From assembly GCF_029873635.1 (NCBI RefSeq), contig NC_080421.1, forward strand, positions 1,860,001 to 1,924,000: a stretch of 64,000 nucleotides of DNA, given 5' to 3'. This document shows positions 1-11,300 of the stretch, in pieces (the first letter of the stretch is position 1; every line of letters starts with the position of its first letter). Position numbers and translations under genes: made by a program. The DNA comes from Malania oleifera (taxonomy: Eukaryota > Streptophyta > Magnoliopsida > Santalales > Ximeniaceae). The notes beneath the pieces are model-generated. The model did not search any database, was not told the DNA's origin, and saw nothing but the letters and a program-made list of their open reading frames with translations.

Positions 1-395
1 GGATTCATTTTATTTTAAGTGGGTAACATATATAAAAAAGGGATTTAGTGATGCATTCGGGGGGACGGGAGGAGGGGAACCGTCGACTGTTTTCTGGGGC
101 GTTCACAAACCGTCAACGGTTTTCTCAAAAGCATGCCCTCGGTATCTCCAGCTGTTGATGGTTTTAGGGATCTCAGGAAAATCGTCGACGATTTTTTGTC
201 TTAGTAGTGAAACTAAACCTTAATTTGGGAACTCAGACATTTAGTGGTTTATGTGTGTGGGAGGAAGTCCTTGAAGGAAATTCTAAGTATTCTTGTATGA
301 GGGTATTGTGCATTTTAAAGTTTCCTAGTTAAATAGTAGTGTTGATCATGTTATGATATTAGGATTCTAAGATTAATTTCTATCCTATCTTCAGG
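1..395 (+). repeat. LTR/leader remnant upstream of a decayed gypsy gag
   Basis: No gene is visible. The stretch near 37-55 (aaaagggatttagtgatg) resembles the 3' LTR start of the same element at 9041. From about 79 to 197 there are imperfect copies of an AACCGTCGACGGTTT-type palindrome. The rest leads into the gag start at 396. I read it as a shortened U3 plus untranslated leader of the decayed Ty3/gypsy element; the upstream end is outside the window. Confidence 0.5.
79..197 (+). promoter_or_regulatory. CCGTCGACGG-type palindrome array
   Basis: Four diverged copies of a motif close to ACCGTCGACGGTTTTC lie here: cgtcgactg, cgtcaacgg, ctgttgatgg and cgtcgacgat, each followed by a T-rich tract. 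The same motif recurs at 13660-13810, 15087-15133, 18771-18895 and 34988-35117 in LTR contexts. A regulatory role is inference. Confidence 0.45.
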
Positions 396-1480
396 ATGGA
401 CCCCAGAGATGATAATGCAAATGTTGGATAAAGTAGCAATATGGGGGCTTCCAACGAGGACGACAGTGATACCAATCCAGTGCTACGTGATTCAGCCCAA
501 CAGGTCATGGTAGAGATTGTGCGGAACTCAAAGGGGCAGGATTGCCCACCTGCTGACCAGGGTTGCATTGTCGAGCAATTCATTTGCATGAACCCCCCAA
601 CTTTTGCAGGAGGAGGCAACCCAATTGTTGCAGAAAATTGGGTTTAGAGGATCGAGGAGTTACTGGCAATCCTTCACTGCACTAATGAACAGAAGGTCCC
701 AAATGCCACTTTTAAAATGACAGGGGAGGCCAATCGTTGGTGGAGATTGGTGAAGCTACTCGAAGAGCAGAGGCTAGGACCCACAACTCTGACCTAGAAC
801 TGTTTCAAGGATATTTTCTTTGAAAGATACTTTCCTGTTTCCACCTGAGATGCCAATGTGAAGAAATTTACAAACTTAACTCAGGGGAACTTGACCATGC
901 AGCAGTATGTGGCCTAGTTTGTTGAGCTGTCCCGTTTTGTCCCGGATATGGTTTCAAATGAATGTATGAAGGCGAGGAGATTTGAAAAAGGTCTGAATCC
1001 AAGGATCTATGAGCAGGTGGTGGCACTTCGAATTCAGAATTTTCAGGGTTGGTGGATAAGGCAATGGTAGCGGAGACAAGCCTACACATAAGTGCAGGGG
1101 TACAAAATTAGAGCAAGAGGCCTATTCTTCTTGGTTTCAAGCTGGTACAAGTCAGGGTCCATGGAGGAGGAATAGTAACAATGGAGGCCAGAGGTAGGGA
1201 ATGAAGAGTCGAGCGTATCAGGGTAGTCCATCACGCCCTACTTGTCTTGAATGTATTAGGAGGCATTGGGGGGAATGCTAGAGTGGAACGAATATTTGTT
1301 ATCGATGCAGTAGACCCGGCCACATCGCACAAGACTATTGTGTGCCGCTGAATCATGCACCCACTTATGGTCAAATTTCGAAGAAACAATCAGGCACCCC
1401 GAGGCAACCTTCAGAGGAACACCGCCCATACGCGAGTTTATTCTCTTACACCAGGAGATGCGGAAAATGCTAGTGACGTG
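396..1480 (+). pseudogene. gag of decayed Ty3/gypsy element (broken)
   Basis: The reading starts at the ATG at 396 (MDPRDDN...) and shows the retrotransposon gag fold region (about 640-1020; [37 protein letters not shown]) and then a CCHC zinc knuckle (about 1295-1342; C-Y-R-C...GH...D). It is interrupted by many in-frame stops (near 428, 646, 796, 846, 916) and by frame changes, so it cannot make a full capsid protein. The order gag-protease-RNase H-integrase-chromodomain on the same strand marks it as a chromovirus relic. The closest match in the window is the minus-strand element at 38189-45994. Confidence 0.85.
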
Positions 1481-1915
1481 GTGACAGGTAATATCTTTAT
1501 GTTTTCAAATAAAGTTGTTATATTATTTGATTTAGGAGCTACGCATTCATTCATATCTCTGGAGTATATCAAATTGTGTGGGGTAGAAACTCAACTATTA
1601 GATGCTGGTTTACTTGTGGTTACACCGACGGGAACTGTAGTGATATGTAGGAAAGTACTTAGAGATTATCCAGTGGGTATTTAGGGGAGAACGCTACTTG
1701 CCAATTTGGTAGTGTTTAACATGTATGGATGTGATGTAATTCTAGGGATAGACTGGCTAGCCTCCAATTATGCTAGTATAGACTGTTACAAGAAAAAGGT
1801 AGTATTCAAACCTCTTGAAGAGCAGGAGTACAAATTTGTTGGGTTGTGCGTGCGTTTCCCACCACAAATACTGTCCTCTATTCAAGAAAAAAGGCTACTA
1901 TTGGATGGATGTTAG
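1430..1915 (+). pseudogene. Aspartic protease segment of decayed gypsy element
   Basis: This continues from gag and reads ...VVILFDLGATHSFISL... around 1515-1555, the retropepsin active-site region. The usual D-S/T-G triad is D-L-G here, so the active site is altered. A stop interrupts at about 1682. The frame then resumes with the conserved MYGCDVILGIDWLASNYASIDC segment (1721-1785). After about 1905 the reading jumps straight into sequence that belongs after the reverse transcriptase core; see the deletion reported in the findings. Confidence 0.8.
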
Positions 1916-2660
1916 CGGTGGTATTTATGTAGACTTAAGTAAAATAGAGACAATAATGGACTGGGCGAGACCAAAGAATGTTCACGAGGTCAGGAGTTTC
2001 TTGGGTCTGGCAGGGTATTATTGCCGATTCGTGGAAGGGATTCCTAAGTTATTAGGTCCTCTGACAAAGTTTACATGAAAGAATGTAAAGTATGAGTGTA
2101 CTGATGAATGTGAGTAAAACTTCCAAGAATTGACCATTCCATCAGGAGAAGGTGGTTTTGTGATTTACATTGATGCGTCTCGGAAAGGGCATGGGTGTGT
2201 TTTAATGCAACAAGGGAAGGTCATTGCATATGCTTCTCGGTAATTCAAGGAGTATGAGAAGAATTATTCCACACATGATTTAGAATTGACGGTAGTGGTA
2301 TATGCATTGAAAATCTGAAGATTCTACCTGTATGGTGAAAGGTGCAAGATCTTTATGGACTATAAAAACCTCAAGTACCTCGTCACGCAGAAGCAATTGG
2401 ATATGAGACAGAGGAGATGACTTGAGCTAATAAAGTACTATAATTGTACCATCAGTTACCACCCAGGGAAAGCTAATATGGTAGCTGATGCATTGATTCG
2501 AAAGTCAGTGAATGCGTCAGTCTCAACAATAGTAACCCAACATCAAAATAGGATGGATCTGGAAAGATTTGGTGTGGAAATAGTGGAGGGAAATTGTCAG
2601 GATTTCATTACTAGTTTGATAATCCAACTGACCTTTATGGAAAAGGTTAAAGCCACATAA
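1916..2660 (+). pseudogene. RT C-terminus and RNase H segment (RT core deleted)
   Basis: About 1916-2078 reads [41 protein letters not shown], the connection between reverse transcriptase palm/thumb and RNase H of Ty3/gypsy pol. RNase H follows (about 2110-2500) with YIDAS, YASR, THDLELT, and [15 protein letters not shown]. The part of RT holding the YxDD catalytic motif is missing. Stops occur at about 2078, 2116, 2242, 2319 and 2419. It is a pseudogene by deletion and by point mutation. Confidence 0.8.
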
Positions 2661-3698
2661 GTGAAAGATGTAGAGTTGGTGAAGATTAGGGGTAAAGTAC
2701 AGAGTGGACTAAGGGCAGATTTTAACATCTCAGATGATGGGTTTTGAGGTTTCACACCAGATTATGTGCACCTAATGATGTTGATATTAAAAGAACCATT
2801 TTGGAAGAGGCACATCGCTCTCTCTATTCAGTGCATCTAGGAAGCGAGAATCTACGAGAATCTTTCTAGTGGAACAACATGAAGAGAGAAATTTCCTGAT
2901 TTGTGAATAGTGCTTGACATGTCAGCAAGTGAAGGTTGAGCATTAGAGACCAGCACGGCCATTGCAACCGCTTCACATTCTTGAGTAGAAGTGGGAGCAC
3001 ATTTCCATGGAATTCGTCACAGGGTTGCCACCAGTATTGCATGGGCAAAACGCCATTTAGGTAGTAGTAGACCGTTTGACAAAAACTGTCCATTTTTGTT
3101 CCGGTCAAAGTTAACTAATCCATGAATAAACTAGTAGAGTTGTACGTTCAGGAGATAGCTAGACTTCACGGCGTGCCAGTGTCCATTATATCAGATCGGG
3201 ACTCACGGTTCACATCCTAGTTCTGGAAGAGTTTGTAAAGAGCCTTGGGATCTCAGCTGACCTTTAGTATAGTGTTTCACCCCAGACGTGTGGACAGGAG
3301 AGAACAGTTTAGATACTGGAGGATATGTTGTGGGCATGTGTGCTGAATTTTAAAGGAAGATGGATTCAGTATCTTCCACTGGTTGAGTTCGCTTACAACA
3401 ATAACTACCAGGCCAGTATCGAGATGGCATTGTACGAAACGTTATATGGTCGAAGGTGCCGATCTCCACTATATTGGGAATGAGGTTGGTGAACGGAAAA
3501 TTTTGGGGCTAGAGATTATATAGCAGACATATGAGAAAATTAGATTCATCCGGGAAAGAATAAAAGTAGATCAGAGTCGATAGAAAAGTTATGCTGATAA
3601 TCGTCGACGAGAACTAGAATTGATGTAGGGTATATGATATTTTTAAGAATTGCTCCAATGAAGGGAATTGTGAGATTTGGGAAGAAGGATAAGCTAAG
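2660..3698 (+). pseudogene. Integrase and start of chromodomain region, decayed
   Basis: Reading in changing frames gives the integrase zinc-finger area (EEAHRSLYSVH near 2805-2832), the LPPVLHGQNAI and VVVDRLTK segments (about 3025-3078), ISDRDSRF (about 3190-3213), a damaged HP...DGQTE region (3280-3300) and YNNNYQ...LYGRRCRSPL (about 3395-3470). At 3690-3698 it reads into the K-L-S-P-K segment that leads to the chromodomain, where it is cut by an inserted LTR. The reading resumes at 8332. Many stops and frameshifts are present. Confidence 0.8.
3694..3698. repeat. Target-site duplication (left), ctaag
   Basis: ctaag occurs immediately before the TGTAACGACC start of the inserted LTR and again right after its end at 8327-8331. 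Removing the insert plus one copy restores the uninterrupted coding order of the host retroelement. Confidence 0.92.
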
Positions 3699-4774
3699 TG
3701 TAACGACCCAAAAATTACACCATTTTAAAAAAAAATATATATAAATTACTCTGATACCCTTGTAACACCTGCTATAACATCTCAGGTCTCAGATGGGCAC
3801 TGAGGTATCCTTGTACACAAATTGACACACCTATGCAGTGGAAAACATAAAATCATACACCTATATTTACAATACCAGAATTCAGTGTTTCCAAACTATA
3901 CATACATATTTACACATCACCCCAGTATCATCTGCTCAAAAATACAATCCCCTGAATACACTTACACTATAAACAGGGTAGTACAGAAGATTTCTTTATC
4001 TGCGAGCTTGATCTGCTCGTCTAGCTGGATCACCTGAAAAATGTTAAATCACTAGGATGAGACAACGCTCAGTAAGAGGAAATATGCTATTACTAGTGTG
4101 TGGCAACCGAGTTTCATAAATATTATATTGACAATATCTGAATCTGTAAAAACTAGTAAGTTAATATACAGTATAACTTGCATTTATCATAGTTTAAAGT
4201 ATAACTGTAATATTTGAGTTTTCTACTTTTCATACTTCTAGTATCATACTATATCTGCTAATATTTTGTAAATTTGTATACATATACATAACTGAAATGT
4301 TTACCCTGAAAAATTGTACGTCATAATTTAACCCCTCATGACAGGGTTGTGTGGCTCGTAGGTGGGACTTAATCCTGGTTGGCCTACCAGGTAAGTCAAC
4401 TATTCTCTACCAATCCTTAGTCCGGCCAAACTGCAACCTCTCCTAGACTCGGAATTGGTAACTACCTCGTCAAACCGGCCACCTTAACCCGATCTTCTAG
4501 GGAGTCTGCAATCTCTTCAGGCACGGTTGACGAAAACCATCCACATACTATCTAAGATATATGGTTGCACTCTGATTTATACTAGCTACGGTACCGTACT
4601 CTGCTAACTGAACATAACTTGATTCATCAGAGTCTGATAATGTATATACTATTTCTATAGATATCCTACTGTTTTCATCATGTTTCCAAAATAACCATAA
4701 CACTATAAATCTGATCTGAAAATACTATAATATCTGACTGTAATATCTAACTGTTATATCTGACTGAATAATTT

Positions 4775-4779
4775 GTAAT
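4775..4779. repeat. Target-site duplication, gtaat (partner at 7158-7162)
   Basis: gtaat lies directly before TGTTGACC and again directly after CTAACA at 7157. Confidence 0.9.
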
Positions 4780-5065
4780 TGTTGACCTTACATGTCACGC
4801 CCGGTTTTGATTATGACAAATACTCATTGTATCTAATGGGTAATTGAGTTTTTGTGCAGGAATCAAGAATGACAAGATCAAGATGTGCACAAAGCAAGAA
4901 AGGCTTGAAGACAGTTTCATAAACTCTTAATTGAAATATTTTCCAGTGAAATTGTCTGTAATAGTAATTAGGGTTTTTCGGTTTGTAATAAGCTCACACA
5001 CATCACATGAATGATTTACTTTGTAAGCTCAAACCGAACCATAGAAAGACCTTAGAGTGTACCTT

Positions 5066-5602
5066 CGGGCGACCGAAGGTCGACCGACACCGAACTTTTT
5101 CGGTGTCTTCAAAATTGGACCCCAAGTGGCCTTAGGACACACACATATGCACATATGTTTATTAGACACTTAAAATTGATTGTGTTGGGTCAATTCGGGA
5201 CCGAAATGCACACTTGGTGCACTTTCGATCGACCGAGCCAAACAGTTCAAATTGGCTCGGTCGACCGAAACCGGTCCTGGTCAACTATTTGACCCGGTCC
5301 CGGTCGACCGACCCCTTACAGGTCATTTGACCTCGGTCGACCGAACCACCTGGGAGTCAACTATTTGACCCCCCGGTCGACCGACCACTTTTGTACTCCA
5401 ACAACTCGGTCGACCGAAGCGCCTCGGGAGAATTCCCAACAACTCGGTCGACCGAGCCGTGCAGTTCAAAAAGGCCTCGGTCGACCGAAACTCGGAGATT
5501 TCAAAAATCGCCCTTACTCGGTCGACCGACCCCTTAGTTCAAAATGCCCTCGGTCGACCGAGCTACTTGAGTCCCGGTCGACCGAGCTACTTTTGGTCGA
5601 CC
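5066..5602 (+). promoter_or_regulatory. Array of 12 GGTCGACC palindromes upstream of a TATA box
   Basis: GGTCGACC occurs 12 times by eye in about 540 bp, mostly as CGGTCGACCGA, plus degenerate copies. The spacers are irregular (about 15-180 bp), often with TTTGACC or GTTCAAA blocks. A TATA-like stretch follows at 5733-5742. The array is in the U3 position of the LTR. A transcription-factor or silencing target role is inferred only. Confidence 0.75.
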
Positions 5603-5732
5603 GGACCTCTCGGGTTGCTCCCATTTTTACCGTGGTTAATACTTTTCTAAACAGGGTTAAAATGCACTAAACTTCATTAAACTTTTCTGATAATACCCTA
5701 TAGGTCCCCAACGGTCATATTTTCTCCCTTGC

Positions 5733-5742
5733 CTATATATAT
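5733..5742 (+). promoter_or_regulatory. TATA box of the copia-type LTR
   Basis: ctatatatatgcc lies about 130 bp downstream of the palindrome array and upstream of the presumed R region. Confidence 0.55.
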
Positions 5743-6649
5743 GCCTTCATTTGCAAAGATTATGAGGGGATTAGCCACTTTGATTAGGGAAAATCCTTTG
5801 AAAAACCAAAACCCTATAATACTCATTTCCAAGCCCTATTCACTCATGCTTACCTTCTTCGATCTCTTAAACCCTCTGTAAGTCGATTGAGTGTGTTTAT
5901 TTAGTAAGGTTTGCTCTCCCATTCATATTTGATTGTTGTATTATCTTTGAGAGCTAAACCCTAAGTATTCTTAGGGGACTTTATTAATAAGTCTATCTTA
6001 AGAATACTTTGATAGATCTTCTAAGATTTGCACCTCCATTGCAACATCTTAAGAAGATTGTATTTGTATTTGTATTTTGGTTGCAAAACATTTTCAAATA
6101 TCTACTGTGTTATTAATCTTGAAAATATTTGATGAGATATTTGCTTGTGTGATAAAATCTTTGTTGCAATACTCGTTAACTCATATATCTCTTGCTGAAT
6201 ACAAAGATTGAATATCCTTTTGCAAACCAAACTTATACGTTACTAGAGCTTCATACACATATGTGTATTGAGAAAACTTGTTGATTGAAATATATGAAGT
6301 TTGGATGATATCTTTGTTTGAGCACTTAGATTGAATATCCTGTGATACAAAGATCATTTAGGTTTGCACTCTCACGTACGCATTACACTGATAGTAAATC
6401 TATTTGAGAGTTGACATCTTAGACCACACTGAGCTTACAAATTATTTCATATTTGTGGTGTATATTATTGCGCGAATTTGGGTACATATCTGCTTTACTT
6501 GAAAGCATAATCACTGTACCATTTCATTGTAATACACTTGGTTGTATTTCCAGGCACGGGCCTGAAGAGGGAGACTAGCCCTGGAATAGTCCCGGATTGG
6601 CTTAGACCCGGTTAGGAAAGCTAGGTGCGTCGTCCTGTTAAGGCGTGTA

Positions 6650-6829
6650 GGTTGAGGTCAGTCCCGCTAATTGACCTGGTTAAGGTTGAGGTCAACCCTG
6701 TGTTAATTTGACCTGGTTAAGGTTGAGGTCAGCCCTGTGTTAATTTGACCTGGTTAAGGTTGAGGTCAGCCCTGTGTTAATTTGACCTGGTTAAGGTTGA
6801 GGTCAACCCTGTGTTAATTTGACCTGGTT
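6650..6829 (+). repeat. 37 bp minisatellite, about 5 units
   Basis: Tandem units of the type ggttgaggtcaaccctgtg + ttaatttgacctggttaa repeat about five times with few differences; the first unit is shortened. GGTCAA/TTGACC pairs recur within each unit. It lies in the 3' half of the copia-type solo LTR. Confidence 0.85.
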
Positions 6830-7260
6830 GTAAACGGTGCCGCTCCACCCTTAAGTGAGCTATTAGTGGAATCCTCTAACTTGCGAGCTTGAGGCGGGGA
6901 CGTAGGCACGGTTGGCCGAACCTCGATAACATATCGTGTGTTCATTTTTATTTCCGCACTTTATATTTACCGCACATGTATGTTATGGGTGAATGATGCG
7001 TATGACTTAATTTTCACATTATATTTATCTACGCATTTGGAAATTGAATAGGCATACCCTAGGTTGTGTATATATTGCTATTTATCCAGTTCAACCTAGG
7101 TGATAAATTTTAAAATTCCAATTCACCCCCCCTCTTGGGAATACACCAATTCTAACAGTAATGTCTGAGTGTTATGGTTTTGGAAAGCATGACATTCTGT
7201 AATTACTGTAAATACTGGTCTGTATAATATCTGTAAAATATCTGTCTGGTAAATATATCT

Positions 7261-7263
<3 letters not shown>

Positions 7264-7309
<46 letters not shown>
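7264..7309. repeat. (AT)n microsatellite
   Basis: A pure AT dinucleotide run of about 46 bp within the solo LTR. Similar runs occur at about 9166-9212, 21445-21478, 28609-28646, 31808-31850 and 40281-40315. Confidence 0.9.
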
Positions 7310-7310
<1 letters not shown>

Positions 7311-8063
7311 TGTAAATCATGATATTCTGAAAAACTATACAAATTATGTACTAATCAAATATCTACTCAGGTCATACAATTAATAAAACTCATGCTCTGA
7401 AATCTGTAAAACTGTATAATTTATACCCCATATATTAATAAACAAATACTATAATTTACTAATAATATTTCTGAATTTCCTAGCATAACATATTTCCCTT
7501 ACTTAATTGACTGGGAGGCTCGCCTCTAACTTTATCCTCACACTCACGGCGTACTATCCCCAAAATCCTGAAATAATACATATATACATATTTCCAATAA
7601 ATCAACTATATTTCTCCGAACCTATATACTTGTAATTTTTCGAACTATAATTTACCTGGGCTCCTAGAATTTTTCATTGGGTCCCCAACCCATGTTTGTA
7701 GGGTCTCAAAAACACCCTAGTCCTGAAAATATAATACCCTAATTTATTTCACAAAACTTCAGTATATTCCCATATTACTCAGAATCTAAACTCAAATAAG
7801 CCTAATAAAACTGAAAATACCCAAATAATATACTTACCCTATGGTGCTCAAGTTGGCCAAACCAACAATTTGTTCTGGCAAACGTATAGAAAATCTCCCC
7901 AAGATCAACGTGGCTGCTTCTGATTGTCGAAACTAAGAGAAACGGGGTGAGAATCGTAGAGAGAGGGGAGAGGAACCGAGCAAGAGAGAGAGAGAAATGA
8001 GAAAAAATGATTTTCTTTCCTTGAATCCCGATTTCTTGCTATTTATAAACCTTTGTCCATGTG

Positions 8064-8236
8064 GCTTCGTCAACGAGTTATGTCATCTCGTCGACGAAGG
8101 CAAAAAGGGAGTTCGTCGACGAACACCTAACCCTTGTCAACGAGTTTCAGGCCCCAAAAACAACCACTCGGTAAACTCTCGTCGACGAGACATGCGTCCA
8201 TGTCGACGAGTCCAAGAAGACTTTTTGTTGACGAAC
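8064..8236 (-). promoter_or_regulatory. TCGTCGACGA palindrome array (solo LTR 3699-8326)
   Basis: Copies of CTCGTCGACGAG/TTCGTCGACGAA sit at about 8088, 8112, 8178 and 8201, with diverged ones (cgtcaacgag, tgttgacgaa) between. On the minus strand the array lies upstream of the TATA-like sequence at 8041-8050. Confidence 0.7.
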
Positions 8237-8331
8237 GCTCCATGCCCTACTGCATCCTCCTTTTAAAATTATTTTTCCCTCTCTTTTCTTTATTATTTAA
8301 TTCCCATAATTATCCGGGTTACTACACTAAG

Positions 8332-8636
8332 CCCTAAGTATATTGGGTCATTCGAGATACTGGAGAGAATTGGTCCGGTTGCTTACAGGATGGCATTACC
8401 CCCTGCATTGTCTAGGATCCATGACATGTTTTGTGTGTCTATGTTGAAAAAGTACGTCCTAGATCCTTCGCACGTGATAAGCTACTAATCTTTGGAAGTT
8501 AGAGACACATTATCATATGATGAAGTGTTAATTCAGATTCTAGACCGGAAAGAGCAGGAACTACGTACTAAGAAAATTCTATTGGTGAAAGTACTTTGAC
8601 GTAATCACGCAGTTGAGGAAGCTTAATGAGAGTTAG
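8332..8636 (+). pseudogene. Chromodomain end of the decayed gypsy pol
   Basis: This resumes the reading cut at 3698: [24 protein letters not shown], then [23 protein letters not shown], and a damaged chromodomain core ending near HAVEEA and a stop at about 8622. The intact-looking homologue is encoded at 40690-41250 on the other strand. Confidence 0.85.
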
Positions 8637-9026
8637 AGGAGGAAATACATCAGAGTTACCCACACCTATTCAACGAGGTCCAATGCTAGGCAGGTAAGTG
8701 GGATTATTCATGTTAGTACTTGGTTTTTTGGAATATGAATTTGTTTAGAGTAGGTTTGTTTAGTTTAATCTATCTGTTTATGGTTTTAGATTGTAAGGGA
8801 TTTTTGGGAGAGTTCTGTTTGCTATTTGTAATCTCCTAGAAGCATTTTATGTGTAACCACAGTATTCCTCCGTCATAAGTGAGGGTTATTCATAAATTTG
8901 GAACGCGGCCGCTATGTGGGTTGCTGCTGGCTCTTTCTAGAGTCGGGTAATTATTACAGTAAATTTCAGATGTTGTAATAAGTGTTGGTTAGTAAATTTC
9001 GAGGAATTTCGAGGACGAAATTTTTA

Positions 9027-9161
9027 TAAGGAGGGAAGGATTTAGTGATCCTAAAAAAAAATAAAAATAAAAATAAATAATTAATTAATAATTTTTAATT
9101 AAATAATATAATATAATATGATAATATATGAATATAATATAAGATAATATAATAAAATATA

Positions 9162-9215
<54 letters not shown>

Positions 9216-9230
9216 AAAGAATAATGCAGC
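9027..9230 (+). mobile_element. Polypurine tract and truncated 3' LTR of the decayed gypsy element
   Basis: gaatttcgaggacgaaattt followed by ataaggagggaagga (PPT, 9026-9040) marks the junction to the 3' LTR, which starts at about 9041 as tttagtgatcc (from TGTAGTGATCC). The LTR then becomes very AT-rich, with an (AT)n run, and is lost after about 9212. The start resembles the reverse complement of the orphan LTR end at 48268-48622. Confidence 0.7.
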
Positions 9231-10019
9231 ATTACCCCAGAATATATGCTTCGAATGCGATCAAAGCTTCTAAACTAAACAGAACATGATTAATGCTTTG
9301 ATTACTATCTCTGCAGAAAATATAAAAGGGATATTAAAATATACCCTTCTATAAGTAGGTCCTCAGTTTGCAGCCTCACTTCAAATATATATCCATTAAA
9401 AAAAAAAAAAACACACACACACACACACATATAGGAATGGAACAAAATATCTCCAGAAAACATTATAGCATTGGAAAAGTTGCAGATTCTGCCTCTAAAT
9501 TTTTTTTTTCTTTTTTTTTTCTGCATAATACCATCATATCATTACTACAGAGGAGACCAGTAAAGATTAGGTGATGAATATGTCCATTTGGATTGTAACT
9601 AATATAAAATTTTATACGAATTGAAAGTGGTCAATTTTGTCAAGTGCCCAATGCAACGTGCTGGTGCACTGTGTGTGGGCAAATGAAATGATGCAGTGAT
9701 GCACACTACCTCGCTGTCTGCAAGAGAGGTGCAACCCAGCAATAAAGGAGGCATCATCACATCACTACATAATGAATTGTCAATGGTGTTCAGCCCCTGG
9801 CATTTAGATTAGTCTTCACATACAGAGGTGGCATGGCTCAGTTATTTGATCAGATAATAGTAGTAAAACGAGAAAAGAACAATACATGCACACTAATGAA
9901 GATGAAAAATGTGAGAGAAAATAGACATGGCTTTATCTTTCTTTCCCTTTTTATTACAGCACAATGCATGTTTTATTAGATCTGTCTATAGTTGCTGTGC
10001 ACTTCATGTTCTATTAATT
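9231..10019. other. Intergenic, no gene seen
   Basis: There is only an A-run plus (AC)n tract at about 9397-9430 and T-runs near 9500. No conserved coding frame or transposon end was recognised. Confidence 0.5.
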
Positions 10020-10170
10020 ATTGGGTGTTGAGTTCGGTATATGGTGGGCAGGAGACATAGCGTAAACATTGGGAGATATCCAAACTCCAAATCAATATAA
10101 TGGCAGTATAGCTGAGGAGGATGAGATTCTTCATGCTTCCTCACCCAATATAATATATTGAGAACTGTAC
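10020..10170 (+). repeat. Diverged duplicate of the DUF241 5' flank
   Basis: Similar in order and wording to 11077-11240 just upstream of the DUF241 gene: both contain ...aacattg...gagata, ccaaatcaa, gaggaggatgagatt and taatatata-ttgag blocks. It suggests an old duplication of the gene's upstream region whose coding part is missing. Confidence 0.5.
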
Positions 10171-11076
10171 TGCACATTCAATGCATTATAAGTTCTAAGA
10201 TTCTTTTCGTTGATGAAAAAAATGATTCTCTCTCCTTTAAAGCCCAGGACCTGCAGCTATTATAACCAGTCTATCAGCTTCCCCTCATGACTGTACCCAG
10301 TCATTTCTGAATTTGACAAGCATTTGTGCACATTTAGGAACTCAGAACCCACCTCTCCCATTGTCTTCAACAAGAAAAAATCTCAAGTGATCTAGAAGAT
10401 TTGCTCTTCTTGCTCATGACATGCTGTATAAGCTTGGCCATGGTTTCATCTTTTACACATGAATGTCAATGAATTTGACTTTATATGTCCCTTTGCAGCA
10501 TCCCTGAACATTACCGGAAAGAAGAGACCCATAAAAAGAACAAAGATTTAGTCTAAACGCTCATATACTTCCCAAGTGGAATCCACATTTCCTACTTTCC
10601 AATTAGAGATCCACTTGCAAAAAAATGAAACCTGTTAATAACAATCATGCTATATGTAAGAAGGTAGTAAATGTGAAATCAAAGAACCAAATACGTTCAC
10701 CCAGTGTGTTGCAAAACAGATGGCAGGAACTTAAAACAAGTTTACCATATGATTGATGAACCTGACTATCTATGCAATTAAATGTAAATAATGTCCAACA
10801 GAAGCTTACAATAAAACATCTGTGGTGTAGCTTCTTGTCACCATGAAATGTAGAACCCAGTGGGATAGGTGGCCTTAATTTCTTGTATCATTTGTTGACT
10901 GTCATTCAATCAAGTTCATCAATTTACAATATGATAATTTCTTTTACAATATTTAATTTAGTGCCTTGCCTTGTATAAGGGGAGACGAGAGTTGTCAATG
11001 CTACTCATGTATTCCATTTTATATGGATTTTTCTAAATCAATGTGCATGCCACTTCAATTAATTTACAGGTTCAAC
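10171..11076. other. Intergenic upstream of the DUF241 gene, nothing recognised
   Basis: Ordinary AT-rich non-coding sequence. No long frame, transposon end or RNA gene was recognised. Confidence 0.45.
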
Positions 11077-11300
11077 AATTGAGTGATGAGCTGGGGACTT
11101 AGTGATGGGGAGACACTCTGCAAACATTGCTGAGATAGTGCTAAGATCCAAATCAAGAACGCATGACCACACATTAATGGCCAAGGAGGATGAGATTCCT
11201 CTTGTCCCCTGTTGCTGTAATATATATTGAGCAAATTCCAAATGAAGAAGTCACAAGAATTGGATTAGTCTGCAATCGAGTTCAAGGCCTTTGAAGGGAA

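Larger units (their letters stand above)
4780..7157 (+). mobile_element. Copia-type solo LTR (about 2.4 kb)
   Basis: The ends are TGTTGACC...TTCTAACA, with the gtaat duplication on both sides. It contains, in order, a palindrome array (5066-5602), a TATA box (tatatatat at about 5733), a 37 bp minisatellite (6650-6829), the phrase gacgtaggcac...gccgaacc (6899-6922) that also occurs in two other copia LTRs here, and a terminal block caccccccctcttgggaa (about 7124-7141) of the sort found at the 3' end of plant Ty1/copia LTRs. No coding domain is present. The inserted orientation is +. Assignment to copia rests on those motifs and is less certain than the boundaries. Confidence 0.82.
3699..8326 (-). 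mobile_element. Gypsy-type solo LTR, split by a second solo LTR
   Basis: It starts TGTAACGACC and ends GGGTTACTACA, with the 5 bp duplication ctaag on both sides. Without the nested insert (4780-7157 plus one gtaat) it is about 2.25 kb, the size of the other LTRs of this group here. The orientation is minus: read on that strand, the palindrome array (8236 back to 8064) precedes a TATA-like TTTATAAAT (8041-8050) and a CT-rich tract. No internal domain, PBS or second LTR lies between the duplications, so it is a solo LTR. Confidence 0.85.

Noticed and set aside
5180-5670. Frames with repeated VDR/RSTE words
   Set aside because: Translation of the GGTCGACC array in an LTR.
3699-8326. A DNA transposon with TGTAACGACC/TGTAGTAACC terminal inverted repeats
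   Set aside because: The ends are only weakly inverted. 5 bp duplications, LTR-type internal order and adjacent PBS/PPT in the intact relatives show these are LTRs.
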